Shown here piece after piece: positions 19,720-28,607 of a DNA stretch of 64,000 bases. Each line of letters begins with the position of its first letter. Within the stretch, counting starts at the first letter, position 1. The position numbers and the translations under genes are program-made. The notes beneath the pieces are model-generated. The model was not told the origin of the DNA. It saw only the letters and a program-made list of their open reading frames with translations, and made no database searches. The stretch comes from Polaromonas sp. (GTDB taxonomy: Bacteria; Pseudomonadota; Gammaproteobacteria; Burkholderiales; Burkholderiaceae_C). Location: assembly GCA_030655515.1 (NCBI GenBank), contig JAURVI010000005.1:1-64000 (forward strand). The letters are read 5' to 3'.

Positions 19720-20586
19720 TCACAGTTTGCCCGCGTAATCGCGCGCAAACTGGTAGGCCACACGGCCACTGCGCGAGCCGCGCTCCAGCGCCCACACCAG
19801 CGAGGCCGGACGGGCTGCGGCAATAGCTTGACGGTTGATGCCGAACGATGACAGCCACTGTGCGACGATGGCGAGGTATTCGTCCTGGCTGAAAGGGTAA
19901 AAGCTCACCCACAGCCCAAAACGCTCGGACAGCGATATCTTTTCTTCCACACCCTCGCCGGGATGGACTTCGCCGTCGTCGGTGTGGGTGTAAGTCAGGT
20001 TTTCGGCCATGTACTCGGGCAACAGATGGCGCCGGTTGCTGGTGGCGTAAATCAGCAGGTTGGGGGCGGCGGCGGCCACCGAGCCGTCCAGGATCGATTT
20101 GAGCGCCTTGTAGCCGGGTTCCCCCTCGTCAAAGCTCAGGTCATCGCAAAACACGATGAATTTTTCCGGGCGCCCGGCCACCACGTCGACGATGTCGGGC
20201 AAGTCCGTCAGGTCCGCCTTGTCCACTTCGATCAAACGCAGGCCCTGGGGAGCGTATTCGTTCAGGCAGGCTTTGATCAGCGAAGATTTTCCGGTGCCGC
20301 GTGAACCGGTGAGCAGCACGTTGTTGGCCGGCTTGCCATCGACAAACTGCCGAGTATTGCGCTGGATTTTTTCTTTTTGCCCATCAATTTCCTTCAGGTC
20401 GGTCAGACGCATGGCGCCCAGGTGTTTGACCGGCTCCAGCGCGCCATGGCCGGCGCTGCGTTTGCGGTAGCGCCAGGCGATCACTGCGCTCCAGTCGGGG
20501 GCAGACAGCGGCTGCGGCAACACGGACTCGATGCGCGCAAGCAGGGATTCAGCGCGCACCATCAGGAGTTCAAATTGCTCGTTCAT
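19720..20586 (-). CDS. DUF815-family P-loop ATPase
   Basis: The start is set at ATG 20586 (MNEQFELLMVRAESLLARIE), directly after the argJ stop at 20589. The track start 20646 would run into argJ. The 288-residue AAA+-type protein has Walker A GSRGTGKSS (about 94-102) and Walker B EKFIVFCDDLSFDE. An arginine-containing helix near the end (ERGSRSGRVAYQFARDYAG) also matches the DUF815 family. The cellular role of the family is not established. Confidence 0.9.
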   Translation of the reverse strand: MNEQFELLMVRAESLLARIESVLPQPLSAPDWSAVIAWRYRKRSAGHGALEPVKHLGAMRLTDLKEIDGQKEKIQRNTRQFVDGKPANNVLLTGSRGTGKSSLIKACLNEYAPQGLRLIEVDKADLTDLPDIVDVVAGRPEKFIVFCDDLSFDEGEPGYKALKSILDGSVAAAAPNLLIYATSNRRHLLPEYMAENLTYTHTDDGEVHPGEGVEEKISLSERFGLWVSFYPFSQDEYLAIVAQWLSSFGINRQAIAAARPASLVWALERGSRSGRVAYQFARDYAGKL

Positions 20587-20588
20587 GA

Positions 20589-21842
20589 TCAACTGCGGTA
20601 GTCGGCGTTGATTTTGACGTAGTCGTAAGACAGGTCGCAAGTCCACACGGTGTCAGCGGCTGCACCACGGCCCAGCAGAACACGCACGGTGATCTCGCTT
20701 TGCTTCATCACGCGCTGGCCGTCGGCTTCGACATAATCCACATGCCGACCACCGTTTTTGGCAACCAGCACGTCGTCCAGGTACAAATCAATTTTGGTCT
20801 GGTCCAGGTCGGCGATGCCGGCGTAACCCACGGCGCACAGGATGCGGCCCAAGTTGGGGTCGCTGGCGAAAAACGCGGTTTTGACCAGCGGCGAATGGGC
20901 AATCGCATAAGCCACCTGGCGGCACTCGTCGCCGGTTTTTCCACCCTCGACCTGGAGGGTGATGAACTTGGTCGCACCCTCGCCGTCGCGCACAATGGCT
21001 TGCGCCAATTTTTGCGCGATGCCCAGCATGGCGACACGCAGCGCTTGGCCATCGGCGCTGTCCAGAGAAGTGATCTGCGGGTGTTTGGCCTGGTTCGTGG
21101 CGATCACGACAAAAGAATCGTTGGTCGAGGTATCCCCATCCACCGTGACACGGTTGAAAGAGCCTTCGGCCAGCTCCTTGGCAAGCCGCACCATGAGGTC
21201 CTGGGACACGCAGGCATCCGTGGCCATGAAACCCAGCATGGTCGCCATATTGGGGCGAATCATGCCGGCGCCTTTGCTGATGCCGGTGATCGTCACGGCC
21301 ACCCCGCCCAGCGTGATGCGGCCGGAAAACACCTTGGGCACCGTATCCGTGGTCATGATGGCTTGCGCTGCGTTCGCCCAGTTGTTTTCTTTCGCGTCGG
21401 CCAGCGCAGCGGGCAAGCCCGCCGCAATGCGCTCATGCGGCAAAGCCTCCATGATGACCCCGGTTGAAAACGGCAGGACTTGCTCCGGGGCAAGATTGAG
21501 TTCGCGGGCCAGCGCAATACAACTGGCGCGTGCCCGGCTCAAGCCATCGACACCGGTGCCGGCATTGGCGTTGCCGGTGTTGACCAGCAACGCGCGAATG
21601 CCCGGGCCTTGAACCGGGGTTTTCCCGGCGCTTTTGGCCAGGTGCTCGCGGCAGATTTGCACCGGTGCGGCGCAGAAACGGTTTTGCGTGAACACCGCGC
21701 CGACCGAGGCCCCCTCATCGAGCAACAGCACCGCCAGGTCCTTGCGCCCGGCCTTTCGTATCCCCGCTTCGGCGATGCCCCAGCGCACGCCCGGCACCGG
21801 GTGAATATCTGCGGCGGGCGTGGCAACCAGATTGACGGGCAT
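20589..21842 (-). CDS. argJ: Bifunctional ornithine acetyltransferase / N-acetylglutamate synthase
   Basis: ArgJ recycles the acetyl group from N-acetylornithine to glutamate in arginine synthesis. The 417-residue precursor has the self-cleavage site in [20 protein letters not shown], with Thr201 as the new N-terminal nucleophile. It sits between secA (40 bp) and the DUF815 gene on the same strand. Whether it also makes N-acetylglutamate from acetyl-CoA cannot be decided from sequence. Confidence 0.98.
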   Translation of the reverse strand: MPVNLVATPAADIHPVPGVRWGIAEAGIRKAGRKDLAVLLLDEGASVGAVFTQNRFCAAPVQICREHLAKSAGKTPVQGPGIRALLVNTGNANAGTGVDGLSRARASCIALARELNLAPEQVLPFSTGVIMEALPHERIAAGLPAALADAKENNWANAAQAIMTTDTVPKVFSGRITLGGVAVTITGISKGAGMIRPNMATMLGFMATDACVSQDLMVRLAKELAEGSFNRVTVDGDTSTNDSFVVIATNQAKHPQITSLDSADGQALRVAMLGIAQKLAQAIVRDGEGATKFITLQVEGGKTGDECRQVAYAIAHSPLVKTAFFASDPNLGRILCAVGYAGIADLDQTKIDLYLDDVLVAKNGGRHVDYVEADGQRVMKQSEITVRVLLGRGAAADTVWTCDLSYDYVKINADYRS

Positions 21843-21882
21843 GTTCTCTTGACTCCGGGTGGCGGACGGGGAATTAAACGGA

Positions 21883-24648
21883 TCAGTTCAGCTTGCCGTG
21901 GCAGAGTTTGTATTTTTTCCCTGAACCGCAGGGGCAGGGGTCGTTGCGGCCGACGCGGGGCACAGCGCCGGCGGGTAAGGCCTGTTTGCGCGGGTACGAA
22001 TCCGCATCGACCGTGGTTTCCACCTCACCGGTTTCAGTCGGCGCCGTGTAGGTCACATTGGAAATTCTCTCAGCCCGGTCTTCCATTTCCTCGGCCGCCT
22101 GCCCGAGCTGCTCGCCCGACTGCACCTGAACCGTCATCAGGATTTTGGTGACTTCGTTTTTCACGCTGTCGAGCAACTGGCCGAACAACTCGAAGGCTTC
22201 GCGCTTGTATTCCTGCTTGGGCTGCTTTTGGGCATAGCCGCGCAAGTGAATGCCCTGGCGCAAGTAGTCGAGCGCGCTCAGGTGCTCCCGCCAGTGTGTG
22301 TCTATGCTTTGCAAAAGCACAACGCGTTCGAACTGGGTGAAGTCTTCTTCGCCGATTTTTTCGACCTTGCCGGCAAAGGCCTCGTTAGCGGCGGCGAGCA
22401 CCTTTTCCAGCACGTCCTCGTCGGCGATGGCGCTCGCTGCCTGAATTTCTTTCTGAAGCGCCAGCTCGATCTGCCATTCTTCGCGCAGCACTTTTTCAAG
22501 GCCGGCAATGTCCCATTGTTCCTCGACGCTTTCCGCCGGCACATATTGCCGGGTCAGATCGGTAAAGCAACCCTCGCGCAGGGAAGCGATCTGCTCCTGC
22601 AGGCTGGCCGCGTCCATGATGTCGTTGCGCTGCTGGTAAATCACCTTGCGCTGGTCGTTAGCCACGTCATCGTATTCAAGCAACTGTTTGCGGATATCGA
22701 AGTTGCGCGCTTCCACCTTGCGCTGCGCCGACTCGATGCTGCGCGTCACGATGCCGGCCTCGATCGCCTCGCCGTCGGGCATCTTGAGCCGCTCCATGAT
22801 GGCCCTGACCCGATCGCCGGCAAAGATGCGCATCAGCGGATCGTCCAGGCTCAGGTAAAAACGCGAGGAGCCGGGATCGCCCTGGCGGCCGGAACGGCCA
22901 CGCAACTGGTTGTCGATGCGGCGCGACTCATGGCGCTCTGTTGCAATGATGCGCAAACCGCCGAGCGCCTTGACCTTCTCGTGCTCCTGCGTCCACAGTG
23001 CGCGCAGGCGGGTTACCTCAGCCTGTTTGGCACTGGCCGCCAGCGACTCATCGGCCTCCACCGCTTCAACCCCTTTTTCGACGTTGCCGCCGAGCACAAT
23101 GTCAGTCCCCCGCCCGGCCATGTTGGTGGCGATCGTGATCATGCCGAGGCGTCCGGCCTGGGCCACGATGTCGGCCTCGCGCGCATGCTGCTTGGCATTG
23201 AGCACCTGATGCGGCAGTTTTTCCTTGTCCAGCAGTTGGTCGATGATTTCCGAATTTTCAATCGACGTGGTGCCCACCAGCACCGGCTGGCCGCGCTCGT
23301 GGCATTCGCGGATGTCCTTGATGGCCGCTTCGTATTTTTCACGCGTGGTTTTGTAGACGCGGTCAAGCTGGTCTTCACGCCGGCTCGGACGATTCGGCGG
23401 AATCACCGTGGTCTCCAGCCCGTAGATTTCCTGGAATTCGTAGGCCTCGGTATCGGCGGTGCCGGTCATGCCGGCCAGCTTGCCGTACAAGCGGAAGTAA
23501 TTCTGGAAAGTGATCGACGCCAGGGTCTGGTTTTCCGCCTGGATCTGCACCCCCTCCTTGGCCTCGACGGCCTGGTGCAGCCCTTCGCTCCAGCGCCGGC
23601 CCGACATCAGGCGGCCGGTGAACTCGTCGACAATGACAATCTCGCCGTTCTGAACCACGTAGTGCTGGTCGCGGTGGTAGAGGTGGTTGGCCCGCAGCGC
23701 CGCATACAGGTGGTGCATCAGCGAAATATTCGCCGGATCGTACAGCGTGGCGCCTTCCGGAATCAGGCCCAGGCCGAACAATATGCGCTCGGCGTTTTCA
23801 TGCCCCTGCTCGGTCAGGAAAACCTGGTGCGTCTTTTCATCGAGCGTGAAGTCGCCGGGCTTGATGATGCCTTCTCCGGTGCGCGGATCGGCCTCGCCTT
23901 CCTGGCGCGTCAGCGAAGGCACCACCTTGTTGATGGCCAGGTACATCTCGGTGTGGTCCTCCGCCTGGCCGCTGATGATGAGCGGTGTGCGGGCCTCATC
24001 GATCAGGATCGAGTCCACCTCGTCGACGATGGCGTAGTTCAGACCGCGTTGAACGCGGTCGGCCACTTCATAGACCATGTTGTCGCGCAGGTAGTCGAAG
24101 CCGAATTCGTTGTTGGTGCCGTAGGTGATGTCGGCGCGGTAGGCTTCCTGCTTTTCGGGACGCTGCATGTTCGGCAGATTGATGCCGACCGTCAGGCCGA
24201 GGAAGTTATAGAGCTTGCCCATCCAGCGGGCATCCCGGTTGGCCAGGTAGTCGTTGACGGTCACGACATGCACACCCTTGCCGGTCAGCGCATTGAGGTA
24301 GACCGGCAGGGTCGCCGTCAGGGTTTTGCCTTCGCCGGTTCCCATTTCGGAAATCTTGCCGTTGTGCAGCGCCATGCCGCCCAGCAACTGCACATCGAAG
24401 TGGCGCATCTTCATGGCGCGCTTGCTGCCCTCGCGAACGACGGCAAAGGCCTCGGGCAGGATGGCATCGAGCGTTTCACCCTTGGCCACACGGCCCTTGA
24501 ACTCCTCGGTTTTGGCTCGCAGTGCGCTGTCGTCGAGCTTTTCCAATTGCGCTTCCGCCGCATTGATGCGCGCTATGGTGTTTCGGTAAGTTTTGAGCAA
24601 CCTGTCGTTGCGGCTGCCGAAAATTTTGGTCAGGATAGTGGAAGCCAT
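21883..24648 (-). CDS. secA: Protein translocase ATPase SecA
   Basis: This 921-residue motor drives preproteins through SecYEG. It has Walker A in [20 protein letters not shown] and Walker [17 protein letters not shown], plus the helicase-type motif [20 protein letters not shown]. The C-terminal zinc-binding SecB-docking tail is [20 protein letters not shown]. Length is normal. The 5' leader can form a long hairpin (24657-24694). Downstream argJ is co-directional. Confidence 0.99.
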   Translation of the reverse strand: MASTILTKIFGSRNDRLLKTYRNTIARINAAEAQLEKLDDSALRAKTEEFKGRVAKGETLDAILPEAFAVVREGSKRAMKMRHFDVQLLGGMALHNGKISEMGTGEGKTLTATLPVYLNALTGKGVHVVTVNDYLANRDARWMGKLYNFLGLTVGINLPNMQRPEKQEAYRADITYGTNNEFGFDYLRDNMVYEVADRVQRGLNYAIVDEVDSILIDEARTPLIISGQAEDHTEMYLAINKVVPSLTRQEGEADPRTGEGIIKPGDFTLDEKTHQVFLTEQGHENAERILFGLGLIPEGATLYDPANISLMHHLYAALRANHLYHRDQHYVVQNGEIVIVDEFTGRLMSGRRWSEGLHQAVEAKEGVQIQAENQTLASITFQNYFRLYGKLAGMTGTADTEAYEFQEIYGLETTVIPPNRPSRREDQLDRVYKTTREKYEAAIKDIRECHERGQPVLVGTTSIENSEIIDQLLDKEKLPHQVLNAKQHAREADIVAQAGRLGMITIATNMAGRGTDIVLGGNVEKGVEAVEADESLAASAKQAEVTRLRALWTQEHEKVKALGGLRIIATERHESRRIDNQLRGRSGRQGDPGSSRFYLSLDDPLMRIFAGDRVRAIMERLKMPDGEAIEAGIVTRSIESAQRKVEARNFDIRKQLLEYDDVANDQRKVIYQQRNDIMDAASLQEQIASLREGCFTDLTRQYVPAESVEEQWDIAGLEKVLREEWQIELALQKEIQAASAIADEDVLEKVLAAANEAFAGKVEKIGEEDFTQFERVVLLQSIDTHWREHLSALDYLRQGIHLRGYAQKQPKQEYKREAFELFGQLLDSVKNEVTKILMTVQVQSGEQLGQAAEEMEDRAERISNVTYTAPTETGEVETTVDADSYPRKQALPAGAVPRVGRNDPCPCGSGKKYKLCHGKLN

Positions 24649-24656
24649 AAATGCGA

Positions 24657-24694
24657 GGCCGCGCTGGCAGCCCCTTGGAGCAGCCAGTGCGGCC
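24657..24694 (-). promoter_or_regulatory. Stem-loop in the secA leader
   Basis: On the - strand GGCCGCACTGGC (24694-24683) and GCCAGCGCGGCC (24668-24657) pair over 12 positions with one A:C mismatch, around a 14-nt loop. The 3' arm ends 8 nt before the secA start. There is no U-run. It would occlude or be unfolded near the ribosome-binding site; this is an inference from structure only. Confidence 0.5.
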
Positions 24695-24768
24695 GAAATC
24701 CCTTATTGTGAGTATCGACTGAGGTGTGGGCGCTTCCGGTTTGTTGAACTGCGCGCGAACCGTCGATT

Positions 24769-25755
24769 TTACCTCTGCCCCGGAGCTGCCTGGGACGGGC
24801 GGCCTGCACGGGCGGCACCGATGGCGGCAACCACCGCCGCCGCTGGCAGCTTCTGGCCGGCCGTCAGGAATTTCTGCGGGTCCTGGTACACGCCCTGCAC
24901 CAGCACTTCGAAATGCAGATGCGGACCGGTCGAGCGTCCGGTCGTACCCACCTCGGCTATTTTCTGGCCGCGCTTGATCAAATCGCCCTTCTTGACCCAT
25001 ACCCTGGACGCATGGGCATAACGGGTCACCAAATCGTTGCCATGGTCCACTTCGACCATGTTGCCGTATGCGGGGTGATACTCCTGCGTCACGACGACGC
25101 CACCGGCAGCGGCCAGAATCGGTGTGCCGGGTTCCGCCGGAAAATCCAGCCCGGTATGCAGCGCCGAGCGGCCATTGAGGGGGTCAATCCGCCAGCCGAA
25201 TGAGGAGCCGAGAATCCCCCCGGCCACAGGCTGCTGGGTGGGCACCATCATCTTCTTGATTTTCTGGTCAAAAAGACGGGACTCCATCACCGTCATCAGG
25301 TCCACCCGCTGGTCGGTCAATTTGTCGAGGTCGGCCAGCGTGGTTTGCAACTCTTCCATGGTCAACGAGCGCCCGGTGACCAACACCCCGCCGCGACCGG
25401 GCATGGCCTTGATGTCATTGGGGTTGACCCCCGCCAGGCCGGAAACCCGCTCGCCCAGGGCTTCAAGCTGCATCATCTTGGCCTGCATTTCGCCCAGCCT
25501 CTTGGCCAAAACGTCGAGGTTTTCCCGCAGGAAGCGGTCGCGCTGCTCAAACTCGTCCCTCACCATCAGTTTGACGAGCGCGCCGACCACCGGCCAGCCT
25601 TCGCGCGCTCCCTTGAGAAAGACCCAATGGTACAAGCCTGCGGCCACCAGCATCAGCGCCAATGCCGCGACAAAGCCCGCCAAAACCAGTTTGGTGCCAC
25701 TTAAATAAATGGCACGGCTTTTGGCAAGCCACGCGTCCGTGATAATCAAGTGCAT
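24769..25755 (-). CDS. M23-family LytM-type endopeptidase, membrane-anchored
   Basis: The 328-residue envelope protein has an N-terminal membrane segment (about 21-46), a coiled-coil-like stretch (about 65-165) and a LytM domain. The zinc ligands are intact: H200 and D204 in HTGLDF and the HLH motif at 279-281. It should be able to cleave peptidoglycan cross-links from the periplasm. It is encoded upstream of secA and divergent from dciA (34 bp apart). This trio is common in betaproteobacteria. Confidence 0.93.
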   Translation of the reverse strand: MHLIITDAWLAKSRAIYLSGTKLVLAGFVAALALMLVAAGLYHWVFLKGAREGWPVVGALVKLMVRDEFEQRDRFLRENLDVLAKRLGEMQAKMMQLEALGERVSGLAGVNPNDIKAMPGRGGVLVTGRSLTMEELQTTLADLDKLTDQRVDLMTVMESRLFDQKIKKMMVPTQQPVAGGILGSSFGWRIDPLNGRSALHTGLDFPAEPGTPILAAAGGVVVTQEYHPAYGNMVEVDHGNDLVTRYAHASRVWVKKGDLIKRGQKIAEVGTTGRSTGPHLHFEVLVQGVYQDPQKFLTAGQKLPAAAVVAAIGAARAGRPSQAAPGQR

Positions 25756-25789
25756 GTATCCAACTCCTTAAACCCTGAGTCTGCTTGCC

Positions 25790-26110
25790 GTGAACTCCAG
25801 CCCCCGTCTGCACCGGGTTCTCACCTTCAGCCAGGCTGCCGAAAACTCGCCGTCTCTGGCCCGGCTGACCGGGCTTGTTCAGGAGTCCAACGACAGACTC
25901 CAGGCGGTTGAGTCACTGATCCCCGAAGCCTTGCGTCCCGCCATTCAGGCCGGACCGATTGAGGGTGACGTCTGGTGCCTGCTGGTCAGCAGCAATGCCG
26001 CCGCCGCCAAAGTCCGCCAACTGCTGCCCCTCATCCAAACTCGCCTGATTGACAAAGGTTGGAAGGTTACCTCAATTCGGCTGAAGATACTAATAACCCG
26101 AAAGCAGTAG
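25790..26110 (+). CDS. dciA: DciA-like (DUF721) helicase-loading protein
   Basis: This 106-residue basic protein of the DUF721 family includes the typical segment IEGDVWCLLVSSNAAAAKVR followed by GWKVTSIRLKI. DciA loads or modulates DnaB helicase in bacteria that lack DnaC. It uses a GTG start at 25790, divergent from the M23 gene. The family is short and weakly conserved, so the call rests on motif plus the familiar dciA-M23-secA neighbourhood. Confidence 0.8.
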   Translation: MNSSPRLHRVLTFSQAAENSPSLARLTGLVQESNDRLQAVESLIPEALRPAIQAGPIEGDVWCLLVSSNAAAAKVRQLLPLIQTRLIDKGWKVTSIRLKILITRKQ

Positions 26111-26234
26111 TTTATGAAGTGCCGCACCAGGCGCCGGCTTGCCCGGTTGGATGGATCTTGGATCTGCTATCGAACTGATGGCTACCGATGCTTACCTTCT
26201 CCGACAGTACAAGGCCGGCCTGGGTTTTGATAAA

Positions 26235-26310
26235 TGGTGCCGATTATCGGATTCGAACTGATGACCTACCGCTTACAAGGCGGTTGCTCTACCAACTGAG
26301 CTAAATCGGC
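26235..26310 (-). tRNA. tRNA-Thr (anticodon TGT)
   Basis: The 76-nt tRNA on - has acceptor arms GCCGATT / AATCGGC, the D-arm sequence TAGCTCAGTTGGTAGAGCA, anticodon loop CTTGTAA and T-arm GTTCGAATC, with encoded CCA. Anticodon TGT reads ACA and ACG-type threonine codons. It lies 25 bp after the sspB stop on the same strand. Confidence 0.97.
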
Positions 26311-26321
26311 ATGGGGTCTAT

Positions 26322-26347
26322 TTTACTTGACCCGTTTACTTGACCCG
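26322..26347. repeat. 13-bp tandem duplication at the sspB stop
   Basis: TTTACTTGACCCG occurs twice head to tail (26322-26334 and 26335-26347). The inner copy contains the last codons of sspB and its TAA stop. The second lies in the gap before tRNA-Thr. It looks like a recent small duplication without effect on the protein. Confidence 0.85.
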
Positions 26348-26881
26348 TTTGAGCGAAGGACGTTTGCCCTGTTGCGGCTTGGGCGGATCCGGATCATCGT
26401 CATGCCCGGAAACGGCATGGTTGGCCGGCACCAGGTGGACGATCTTCACGTCCGATTCCGACGCAGGCGTCGGCTCTGCAAGCAGCAGGGCCGGCGCCAT
26501 CAACGTCGGTGCGGGGTTCGCGCCAGCCTCAGCCGCGGGCTGCGGACCTGCCGAGGAAAGCACGGGCTGAGGAAACGCCATGCCCTGGCCATTTTCACGC
26601 GCGTAGATGGCAATGACACGGCTGACAGGCACCATGATCTCGCGGGCGCTTCCGGCAAAACGCGCCTTGAACTCAATGAAATCGTTGCCCAGTTTCAGGG
26701 AACTGGTCGCATCAAAACTGATGTTGAGCACGATTTCGTTGTTCTTGACGTATTCACGCGGCACCTGCACCGTCCCGTCCACAGCCACCGCCACATAAGG
26801 CGTCAAGCCGTTGTCGGTACACCACTCGTACAGCGCCCGTATCAGGTAGGGGCGGGTGGACGTGGCGTCCAGTGCGTTCAT
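26336..26881 (-). CDS. sspB: ClpXP adaptor SspB
   Basis: SspB tethers ssrA-tagged proteins to ClpXP. The conserved domain STRPYLIRALYEWCTDNGLT through NISFDATSSLKLGNDFIEFK fills the first about 110 residues. The tail is Pro/Ala-rich and ends in a basic cluster (KPQQGKRPSLKRVK), consistent with the ClpX-binding tail. The start is set at ATG 26881 (MNALDATS) with GGTGG upstream; the track's 26893 is an upstream GTG. It lies downstream of sspA, separated from it by GC-rich repeats. Confidence 0.93.
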   Translation of the reverse strand: MNALDATSTRPYLIRALYEWCTDNGLTPYVAVAVDGTVQVPREYVKNNEIVLNISFDATSSLKLGNDFIEFKARFAGSAREIMVPVSRVIAIYARENGQGMAFPQPVLSSAGPQPAAEAGANPAPTLMAPALLLAEPTPASESDVKIVHLVPANHAVSGHDDDPDPPKPQQGKRPSLKRVK

Positions 26882-26924
26882 CAAATCAGCCACCGCTTGC
26901 AGTCATTGCGCAATAGACTGCCGC

Positions 26925-27121
26925 CGCGCCAAGCAAGGCCTGCCCACTCGGGGGCAGCGAAGTACACGCAGGCCGTCCTTAGGCGGGGCAGCCCCCTCGG
27001 GGGGCAGCGAAGCACACGCAGTGACGAGCGTGGGGGCCAGTCCCGCCGACAGGCCGTCCTTAGGCGGGGCAGCCCCCTCGGGGGGCAGCGAAGTACGCGG
27101 AGCGACAAGCGTGGGGGCCAT
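26925..27121. repeat. GC-rich dispersed repeat, two full units (period 81 bp) plus a partial
   Basis: Units starting at 26970 and 27051 share an identical stretch beginning AGGCCGTCCTTAGGCGGGGC and ending in GGGGGGCAGCGAAG. Each then continues to GAGCGTGGGGGCC or CAAGCGTGGGGGCC. A partial copy with a mutated core (CCCACTCGGGGGCAG) precedes them. The block fills nearly the whole gap between sspA and sspB. Confidence 0.9.
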
Positions 27122-27122
27122 A

Positions 27123-27734
27123 CTACTTGCGCATGACTTTCTCAGACGGTGTGAGCGCCTCAATGTAGGCCGGGCGCGAGAAGATGCGTTCTGCGTACTT
27201 GAGCAGCGGCGCTGCATTTTTCGACAGGTCGATGCCGTAATAGTCCAGGCGCCAGAGCAACGGGGCGATCACCACGTCGAGCATGGAAAAGTTGTCGCCC
27301 AGCATGAACTTGTTTTTCAGGAAGATGGGGGCCAACTGGGTCAAGCGGTCGCGAATGTGGGAGCGGGCTTTTTCCAGCGCTTTTTCATTGCCTTTGGAGG
27401 CCCGTGCTTCCAGCGTGTTGACGTGGACGAACAGCTCTTTTTCAAAATTGAGCAGGAACAGGCGAACCCGCGCCCGGTCGACCGGGTCGCCGGGCATCAG
27501 TTGCGGGTGCGGAAAACGCTCGTCAATGTATTCGTTGATGATGTTCGACTCGTAAAGAATCAGGTCGCGCTCCACCAGAATCGGCACCTGGCCGTAGGGG
27601 TTCATGACATTGATGTCTTCGGGCTTGTTGTACAAGTCCACGTCGCGGATTTCGAAGTCCATGCCTTTTTCAAACAGCACAAAACGGCAACGATGCGAAA
27701 ACGGACAGGTCGTGCCTGAATAAAGGACCATCAT
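27123..27734 (-). CDS. sspA: Stringent starvation protein A homologue (GST fold)
   Basis: The start is set at ATG 27734 (MMVLYSGTTCPFSHRCRFVL), the usual SspA N-terminus; the track adds 15 unrelated residues. This 203-residue glutathione-transferase-fold protein includes NEYIDERFPHPQLMPGDPVD, with the surface PHP motif that SspA uses to bind RNA polymerase. It is encoded after petC and before sspB; the petABC-sspAB order is typical of betaproteobacteria. Confidence 0.94.
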   Translation of the reverse strand: MMVLYSGTTCPFSHRCRFVLFEKGMDFEIRDVDLYNKPEDINVMNPYGQVPILVERDLILYESNIINEYIDERFPHPQLMPGDPVDRARVRLFLLNFEKELFVHVNTLEARASKGNEKALEKARSHIRDRLTQLAPIFLKNKFMLGDNFSMLDVVIAPLLWRLDYYGIDLSKNAAPLLKYAERIFSRPAYIEALTPSEKVMRK

Positions 27735-27822
27735 GGTACGAAACTCCTGAATGCAAAGGAGTGAATGCATGAAAAGCAACCACTCCGGAAGGTGCCGGGA
27801 GCCCAGCCCCTCGACGCAAAAA

Positions 27823-28590
27823 TTACTTGATGTCTTTCCAGAACGCAGCGTTCAGACGCCAGGCGATAAAGGTAAACGCAAGAAGAAACATCAGCACCCA
27901 GACGCCGACCCTGACGCGGGTGTTCTGCGCCGGCTCCCCCATCCATCGCAGGTAGCCGACCAGATCGCCAACGGTCTGATCGTACTGCAGCGGCGTCATG
28001 CTGCCGGGCGTCACCTGTTGCCAGCTCTTGAAGACGGCGACCTTGTGACCGTGCTCTTCTTTTTCGTCAAACAGCGGCCTGCGCTCACCGGACAACTCCC
28101 ACAAGACATGCGGCATGGCCACGCTCGGAAAAGCCAGGTTGTTCCAGCCGGTGGCCTTGGTGTCGTCGCGGTAGTAACTGCGCAAGTAGGTGTAGAGGTA
28201 GTCGGCACCGGTGCCGCCAGCGCCTGAGCGTGAGCGGGCGATCACGCTCAGGTCGGGCGGGTTGCCGCCAAACCACTCCTTGGCCTGCCGTGGATCAATG
28301 GCAGCTTTCATGGTCTCGCCCACCTTGTCGGTGGCGAACAGCAGGTTGTCCTTGATTTGCTGCTCGGTCAGCTTAATGTCCCTGAGGCGGTTGTAGCGCA
28401 TGAACGCGGCGGAGTGGCAGTTCAGGCAGTAGTTGACGAACAGCTTGGCGCCATTTTGCAGGGCGCCAATGTCGTTGGCGTTGTTGGGCGCCTTGTCCCA
28501 TGCCATGCCTCCCGCCGCCTGCGCCCCATTGCCGGCCAATGCCAGCATAGCCGCCAAACCCAAAGCCAGTTGTTTCAGTGTCTTCATCAT
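27823..28590 (-). CDS. petC: Cytochrome c1 of the bc1 complex
   Basis: This 255-residue haem protein has a signal peptide cleaved around residue 25 (GNGAQA-AGG). It has the haem c motif CLNCH (55-59), a likely Met ligand near FPSVAMPHVLWEL, and a C-terminal membrane anchor (VLMFLLAFTFIAWRL). It passes electrons from the Rieske centre to soluble cytochrome c. It is the last gene of petABC, 17 bp after petB. Confidence 0.97.
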   Translation of the reverse strand: MMKTLKQLALGLAAMLALAGNGAQAAGGMAWDKAPNNANDIGALQNGAKLFVNYCLNCHSAAFMRYNRLRDIKLTEQQIKDNLLFATDKVGETMKAAIDPRQAKEWFGGNPPDLSVIARSRSGAGGTGADYLYTYLRSYYRDDTKATGWNNLAFPSVAMPHVLWELSGERRPLFDEKEEHGHKVAVFKSWQQVTPGSMTPLQYDQTVGDLVGYLRWMGEPAQNTRVRVGVWVLMFLLAFTFIAWRLNAAFWKDIK

Positions 28591-28607
28591 TTTGAAAAAT
28601 CTCCAGC

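Noticed and set aside
22228-24711. 827-aa ORF on + opposite secA
   Set aside because: It is a mirror of the secA coding frame in GC-rich DNA; its translation has no recognisable domain, while secA on - is complete.
26235-26310. tRNA-Thr as an integration site
   Set aside because: No integrase gene or duplicated tRNA 3' end is present in the surrounding sequence.
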